Shown: piece by piece, positions 60,048 through 64,000 of the stretch
How the letters are laid out: every line of letters starts with the position of its first letter
Numbering within the stretch: the first letter of the stretch is position 1
Translations under genes and position numbers: made by a program
Notes under the pieces: generated by a model
Database searches by the model: none
The model's input: only the letters and a program-made list of their open reading frames with translations
What the model was told of the DNA's origin: nothing
From: a bacterium SCSIO 12741
GTDB taxonomy: Bacteria; Bacteroidota; Bacteroidia; Flavobacteriales_G; Salibacteraceae
Assembly: GCA_024398055.1 (NCBI GenBank)
Contig: CP073749.1
Location: 3,534,594 to 3,598,593 of the forward strand
Length of the DNA: 64,000 bases
Direction: 5' to 3'

Positions 60048-61672
60048 CGCAAACTGGTGTTGTATTTGAAATCTCCGACAACCTTGACTTCACAATCATA
60101 ATCGGCATAAATTTTGGCATGTTGATCTCCCGATTTCGTATCCAGGGTTAACCGGATAATGGCTCGCTCCGCCCGAAAGAACGCATCAATCGCTTCTGGG
60201 GTGGCCGGAGCCTTGATCAAGGAATGGATCGGCGCTGTTGTTCGGCCATTGGCGTCAGGAACGGCACCTTCAATTTTTGCACCTTCTTCCAAAAGATCGA
60301 TCAGTTTTCTGCCACTGGCATCAATCAAAGTCATTTGTAACTTGGCATCGAAGGGATAGCGATTGTAGCAATGCACGTTGAGGTAGCCTCCCACGATGTT
60401 GTTGAGATTATCATCTCGATCTCCGGGCATAAAATCCGCGGTATCTACCAGGGCCAGTTCATTGGCAATCAAACACAACGGAATGTCTGCATCGAGCATG
60501 GCCGTTATACCGGTTCCCGCAAAAATGTAATCGTTACTACCTGAAATGTTTCCTCTGGGATTAATGGTAAATTCAATGTCGTAAGCAATGCTGTCCAAAA
60601 AGGACTCGATCATTTTATCCACATTCGAATTCGAGGTGTTCATGTTGTATTCATACCGGGTAGCCACAGTGTGTGGAAAGGGGATGGAATAATCTTCCCG
60701 GGCCCGGTTGATGTTGAGCGATGTACCGATTAAGTCACCTTGTAAATCAACACTTTCATTGGTTTTGCTATTAATGCCTGTTAAGGAATTAACCCGTGCA
60801 GTTATGTCAGCTCCCACTTCATTGATCAGGGTAAAGTTGAGGTTCACTTCTTCCAAATCCATGGTACCCGAGGTAATTCGGTCAAAAAGGTCCAATCGTT
60901 GATCGGTTGAAGAGGCTTCTGACACCACTTGGGTAAAGAAGTAGCCTTTACCGTAGTCTGGAACAATATCACGGAAACCAATTTCGAAATTCACATAATC
61001 ACTTGGTCCATAGGGGTAGGTCGTAGATGGATTCAACGGATCGGTAAATTCTACTACGAAATAGGAAAAGATGGTGTTGTAGTCTTTTTTGTCCACTCCG
61101 GTAAGGTCCATTTCATAACCGCTAAGGTCTATGTTCACCGATACTACGGTGGGATTGGTCAATGACGGAGAGGCGGGTATGATCGTTTTAACGGATAGGA
61201 ATTGTCCACCTTTTTGGGCCGAAGGCATAATGAAGGTTACTTCCGTTTCTTCCGTGATGGAGGAAATAACATTAAAATCTATGGAACCCGATTTGATTCG
61301 GGCCGTAGTCAGGTCCATTACATCGATTCGGAAGGAATTATCACTCGTATCCGAAATCAAGGGAACCGTCTTGTCCCAATTGATGGTTACTGCTGGACCG
61401 CGGTTTACTTGCGTTACGGTAGTATCAGGAAAGTCCAGATCATCGTCCACCTTAAAGGTGGTGATGGTGTCTTCGTAAACTACATGCAACACGTTGTCCG
61501 TTCCCGGCACTAAAAGGGAATCAGCAAAAATATTTTCCAGGTTCAAATTGGAGTGGACCAGAGGCACCAAAGCGTCTATAGTCCAGCCGTCTCGTTGTCT
61601 ATTGCAGCCTAAAACCAGCAGCGCAGCAACCAGGAAATAGACCAATGACCATTTTTTACGTCCTAAAATCAT
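60044..61672 (-). CDS. Large lipoprotein of unknown function
   Basis: A 542-residue protein with a lipoprotein signal: LVYFLVAALLVLGC, with the lipidated Cys near residue 23. The rest is mainly beta-strand (DISVP-type repeats not obvious), with no recognised catalytic motif. It begins the minus-strand unit with the beta-barrel protein, whose start overlaps its stop by 4 nt, suggesting the two form one outer-membrane complex. Confidence 0.78.
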   Translation of the reverse strand: MILGRKKWSLVYFLVAALLVLGCNRQRDGWTIDALVPLVHSNLNLENIFADSLLVPGTDNVLHVVYEDTITTFKVDDDLDFPDTTVTQVNRGPAVTINWDKTVPLISDTSDNSFRIDVMDLTTARIKSGSIDFNVISSITEETEVTFIMPSAQKGGQFLSVKTIIPASPSLTNPTVVSVNIDLSGYEMDLTGVDKKDYNTIFSYFVVEFTDPLNPSTTYPYGPSDYVNFEIGFRDIVPDYGKGYFFTQVVSEASSTDQRLDLFDRITSGTMDLEEVNLNFTLINEVGADITARVNSLTGINSKTNESVDLQGDLIGTSLNINRAREDYSIPFPHTVATRYEYNMNTSNSNVDKMIESFLDSIAYDIEFTINPRGNISGSNDYIFAGTGITAMLDADIPLCLIANELALVDTADFMPGDRDDNLNNIVGGYLNVHCYNRYPFDAKLQMTLIDASGRKLIDLLEEGAKIEGAVPDANGRTTAPIHSLIKAPATPEAIDAFFRAERAIIRLTLDTKSGDQHAKIYADYDCEVKVVGDFKYNTSLR

Positions 61673-61762
61673 AGAAGGAGGTAAAAATAGAAATTATACT
61701 TTTCAAGTATTGTTTATTTTTGAACGCAGAGAATTTCCGTAGGGAGGGAGAGACTCAAACAG

Positions 61763-62230
61763 ATGAGTAAAACAAGTGCGAATAGTTCTGACATTAGGAC
61801 CCGTTTTAAACTGGACCTAAGTTTTTTTCCGGCTTGGTTGATTACGTTTATATCTACCTATGCCATTTCCTATGTCTGGCACGGCATTCTTCTCAACGAT
61901 CTTACCCGAATAGCCTATCCTAAAGACCTGTTTTTGCTCATGGTAGCGGTGGTCTATTTTGTGATATCTTTTGTAATCACCTTCCTGATTAAAGTGATGA
62001 CTTCTCCGGATAAAGGAGTTCTACGTGGAATTTGGATCGGTGGGTCTGTTGGGGCATTTATCTATCTGATAGCCTTTGTATTCGGAATTTCTTTCTACGC
62101 CAACCCTTCATTGGAGCACATTCTTCTGGATGCCTGCTGGCAAGTAGTGGAGCAGAGCTTTGGAGCTATTGTAGCAGCTTCGGTTTTAACCCTGGCTACT
62201 TCCATGTCGAAGGTGAAAACCTTGGATTGA
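61763..62230 (+). CDS. Four-helix membrane protein (DUF1761-like)
   Basis: A 155-residue protein with four membrane helices (about 24-43, 53-76, 88-112, 120-145) and a short polar N-terminus. The segment SYVWHGILLNDLTRIAYPK between the first two helices is recognisable from flavobacterial hypothetical proteins and DUF1761-like families. A purine-rich AGGGAGGGAG precedes the ATG by about 15 nt. Function unknown. It starts 91 nt from the divergent lipoprotein gene. Confidence 0.72.
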   Translation: MSKTSANSSDIRTRFKLDLSFFPAWLITFISTYAISYVWHGILLNDLTRIAYPKDLFLLMVAVVYFVISFVITFLIKVMTSPDKGVLRGIWIGGSVGAFIYLIAFVFGISFYANPSLEHILLDACWQVVEQSFGAIVAASVLTLATSMSKVKTLD

Positions 62231-62265
62231 TCCGTAAAATCCCTTTTCCTTTTTTTAATTGAGTG

Positions 62266-62273
62266 TACTTTTG
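62266..62273 (+). promoter_or_regulatory. -7 promoter box of queE
   Basis: TACTTTTG, ending 10 nt before the ATG at 62284. It would lie inside a longer frame that starts at 62263, supporting the shorter start. Confidence 0.6.
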
Positions 62274-62283
62274 CCGCGTTTCT

Positions 62284-62892
62284 ATGACAACGCATCTACA
62301 TGAGTTTCCGGTGATGGAACATTTCCACACCATTCAGGGTGAAGGACACCATGCTGGTAAAGCTGCCTATTTTATTCGCATTGCCGGATGCGATGTGGGC
62401 TGTCCCTGGTGCGATGTAAAAGAAAGCTGGGACGATCAATACCCCAAAGCTTCCGTCCAAACCATGATCGAATGGGTAAAGGAAAGCGGAGCAAAAAACG
62501 TGGTGATCACCGGTGGAGAACCCAGTTTGTACGACCTTTCTGAATTGACTCAACAATTTAGAACGGCAGGATTTAATCTTTGGCTTGAAACCTCCGGAGC
62601 TTACGAACTGACTGGTGAATGGGATTGGGTTGTATTGTCGCCCAAGCGAAGAAAACAGCCGCATCCAAGCAATTGGAACAAGGTCGATGAATTTAAAGTA
62701 GTAGTCGTGCGTCCTCCCGATTTGGAATGGGCATCGAATTTGGCAGAAAACCTTCCCGATTCAGCGGCCTGGTATTTGCAACCTGAATGGAGTAGGGAAG
62801 AAGAGGTGCTGCCCAGAATTATCAACTTCGTTAAAGAAAATCCCGATTGGAGTATTTCTCTCCAGACGCATAAGTATATGCGGATTCCTTGA
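62284..62892 (+). CDS. queE: 7-carboxy-7-deazaguanine synthase
   Basis: A 202-residue radical SAM enzyme of queuosine synthesis, converting 6-carboxytetrahydropterin to 7-carboxy-7-deazaguanine. The [4Fe-4S]-binding motif is C-x3-C-x2-C in AGCDVGCPWCDVKESW. HTIQGEGHHAGKAAYFIR and VVITGGEPSLYDLSEL are the other family signatures, and VLSPKRRKQP is typical of QueE in Bacteroidota. I choose the start at 62284 (MTTHLHEFPVMEHFH) because the -7 box lies just before it. No other queuosine genes are in the window. Confidence 0.94.
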   Translation: MTTHLHEFPVMEHFHTIQGEGHHAGKAAYFIRIAGCDVGCPWCDVKESWDDQYPKASVQTMIEWVKESGAKNVVITGGEPSLYDLSELTQQFRTAGFNLWLETSGAYELTGEWDWVVLSPKRRKQPHPSNWNKVDEFKVVVVRPPDLEWASNLAENLPDSAAWYLQPEWSREEEVLPRIINFVKENPDWSISLQTHKYMRIP

Positions 62893-62900
62893 AATCGTTT

Positions 62901-63009
62901 GAATTTTGAATTCTGAATTCTGAAATTCGAAATCTGAGGGTGCTTTTGGTGTGTTTGTGCCTTGTTTACCACAAAATTCAATATTCAACATTCAAAATTC
63001 AGAATTTCG
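62901..63009. repeat. Inverted-arm 7-bp word array R3
   Basis: The left arm (about 62901-62937) is a run of words such as TTTTGAA and TTCTGAA; the right arm (about 62972-63009) has the inverted forms CAATATT, CAACATT and CAAAATT. The unique core between them is about 35 nt. The array begins 8 nt after the queE stop and lies upstream of the next gene. Confidence 0.75.
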
Positions 63010-63068
63010 CCAGATTGAAGTTGGTAAGGGTTTTGTATCATTGTCGTTTACCGGTAATGGATTTGTAT

Positions 63069-64000
63069 ATGGATAAAATCTGGAAGTATACGTGTAGTTT
63101 GATTGTGTTGATGCTGATGGCAGGAAGTCTTTCAGCCCAATACACCAGTAGAGATAAGAAAGCCGTGAAAATCTTTGAAGAAGGCCGCATCCACTATTCC
63201 CGGATGGAAATGACGGAAGCTGCTGAGTTTTTTAAGCTGGCTTTGGAGCGCGATCCTGCCTTTATTGAACCTGCATTGGCGCTGGGGGATATCTATTACC
63301 GCAGCAAGCAATATGAGCTGTGTATCGAATACTTTGGTAAGGCCCTTGAAATTGATCCTTATTTCAAGCCTATGCTCTACATGCGATTGGCGGATGCAGA
63401 GCGCAAACTAAGTCGGTTTGATGCAGCGAAAGCTCATTTGGAAACATTTGCCTCATTGGGAAATATGCCTCCCGAAATTCGGGCGTCATTCGATCCCATG
63501 TACCGCAGCGTAAAATTTGCGGCCAAGGCGGTAAAAAATCCCGTTCCCTTTGACCCTAAAAACATGGGGCCTTCCATCAACACGGCAGAAGAGGATTACC
63601 ACCCATCGTTAACGGTGGACAAGAGATTGTTTGTGTTTTCCCGCAAGACGCCTATACGAGCTAATGATGGCCGTGTTCGCTATCAGGAAGACTTGTATTA
63701 CAGTACCGGCGATGGGACCGGAAAATGGAACCCTGCTAAGAATTTTAGAGGACCCATTAACACGACCCAAGCCAATGAAGGAGCCTCAAGTATTTCTCAT
63801 GATGGGAAGTATTTGTTTTTTACCATTTGCCCTCCGATGGAACATTGCAACATCCATATTTCCTGGTTGGGAGCTAAAGGATGGGAACGTCCTGTAAAAA
63901 TGCCACCTCCTGTAAATTCATCAGCTTGGGATGCTCACCCCAGTTTTTCACCTGATGGTAAGACGCTCTACTTTTCCAGCGCCCGAAAGGGGGGAAGAGG
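63069..64000 (+). CDS. TPR-PD40 exported protein (5' part; truncated by window end)
   Basis: An open frame from the ATG at 63069 to the last base. A signal peptide (cleavage near LSAQ, about residue 24) is followed by TPR units (KAVKIFEEGRIHYSRMEMTEAAEFFKLALE, YRSKQYELCIEYFGKALEIDP) and PD40 propeller segments (HPSLTVDKRLFVFSRKTP, SSISHDGKYLFFTIC, HPSFSPDGKTLYFSSARKGG). It follows the same order as 8789-11206 and is likely to continue into an OmpA domain outside the window. It is the closest candidate in the window to a PorE-like T9SS component. Confidence 0.85.
   Translation, partial: MDKIWKYTCSLIVLMLMAGSLSAQYTSRDKKAVKIFEEGRIHYSRMEMTEAAEFFKLALERDPAFIEPALALGDIYYRSKQYELCIEYFGKALEIDPYFKPMLYMRLADAERKLSRFDAAKAHLETFASLGNMPPEIRASFDPMYRSVKFAAKAVKNPVPFDPKNMGPSINTAEEDYHPSLTVDKRLFVFSRKTPIRANDGRVRYQEDLYYSTGDGTGKWNPAKNFRGPINTTQANEGASSISHDGKYLFFTICPPMEHCNIHISWLGAKGWERPVKMPPPVNSSAWDAHPSFSPDGKTLYFSSARKGGR

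Overview
The window is chromosomal DNA from a member of the Bacteroidota, most likely a Flavobacteriales-type marine or environmental bacterium. The evidence is: secreted proteins with type IX secretion (T9SS) C-terminal sorting domains; a SusC-like TonB receptor with a carboxypeptidase-like N-terminal domain; TPR/PD40/OmpA proteins; DUF1684, DUF3822, DUF3857, DUF4105, DUF4293 and DUF2779 genes; a DnaE with a fused N-terminal exonuclease; and many TAnnTTTG (Bacteroidota -7) promoter boxes close to starts with almost no Shine-Dalgarno sequences. No prophage, transposase, rRNA or CRISPR array was seen. One tRNA (Ser-UGA) is present.

Layout. 1-2635: 3' end of an unknown gene, a PyrR-like phosphoribosyltransferase, a TPMT-like methyltransferase and RlmD. 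2686-3939: ornithine aminotransferase, divergent from rlmD with the two promoter boxes 2 nt apart. 4052-4185: a cluster of hairpins. 4222-8716: a tightly overlapping minus-strand operon (DnaQ-like exonuclease, FAH-family hydrolase, YwqK-like repeat protein, lipoprotein, T9SS subtilase). 8789-11206: TPR-PD40-double OmpA protein. 11321-12652: 2-oxoacid dehydrogenase E2. 12809-15611: Crp/Fnr regulator with N-terminal cysteines, two tandem universal stress proteins and a 58-residue membrane protein. 15689-17820: two glycosyltransferases of the arsenosugar-associated type and a purine nucleoside phosphorylase. 17866-23803: propeller sensor without a kinase, DUF1684 lipoprotein, TonB receptor. 24530-33415: a long minus-strand run of exported proteins (TPR/MORN-like repeat protein, two DUF3857-transglutaminase proteins, DUF4105, DUF4293). 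33643-40196: DUF2779 nuclease, histone-deacetylase-like hydrolase, and large carboxypeptidase-regulatory-like repeat proteins. 40287-44360: TlpA-like thioredoxin, coaD, rsmD, DUF3822, membrane protein. 44511-50623: RecD-like helicase, dnaE, tRNA-Ser. 50976-54370: secreted glycosidase-like protein with FG-GAP and T9SS domains. 54435-61672: alpha/beta hydrolase, nitrilase, a repeat-bounded single-gene cassette, a flippase, a beta-barrel protein and a lipoprotein. 61763-64000: membrane protein, queE, and the start of another TPR-PD40 protein.

Two things stand out. First, four large exported-protein genes are broken by five frameshifts. Every one lies at a run of 4-5 G or C, and every one is repaired by adding a single base to that run. 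Either the assembly under-calls homopolymers or these are phase-variable tracts; by sequence alone the first is the simpler reading. Second, there are several non-coding repeat systems: degenerate 7-bp word arrays at four intergenic sites (two arranged as inverted arms around a core), two 47-bp palindromic repeats in direct orientation bounding one small gene, and a hairpin cluster after rocD. Several genes have their TAnnTTTG box only 5-9 nt before the start codon, suggesting leaderless mRNAs.

All product calls rest on motif recognition by eye; no database search was run.
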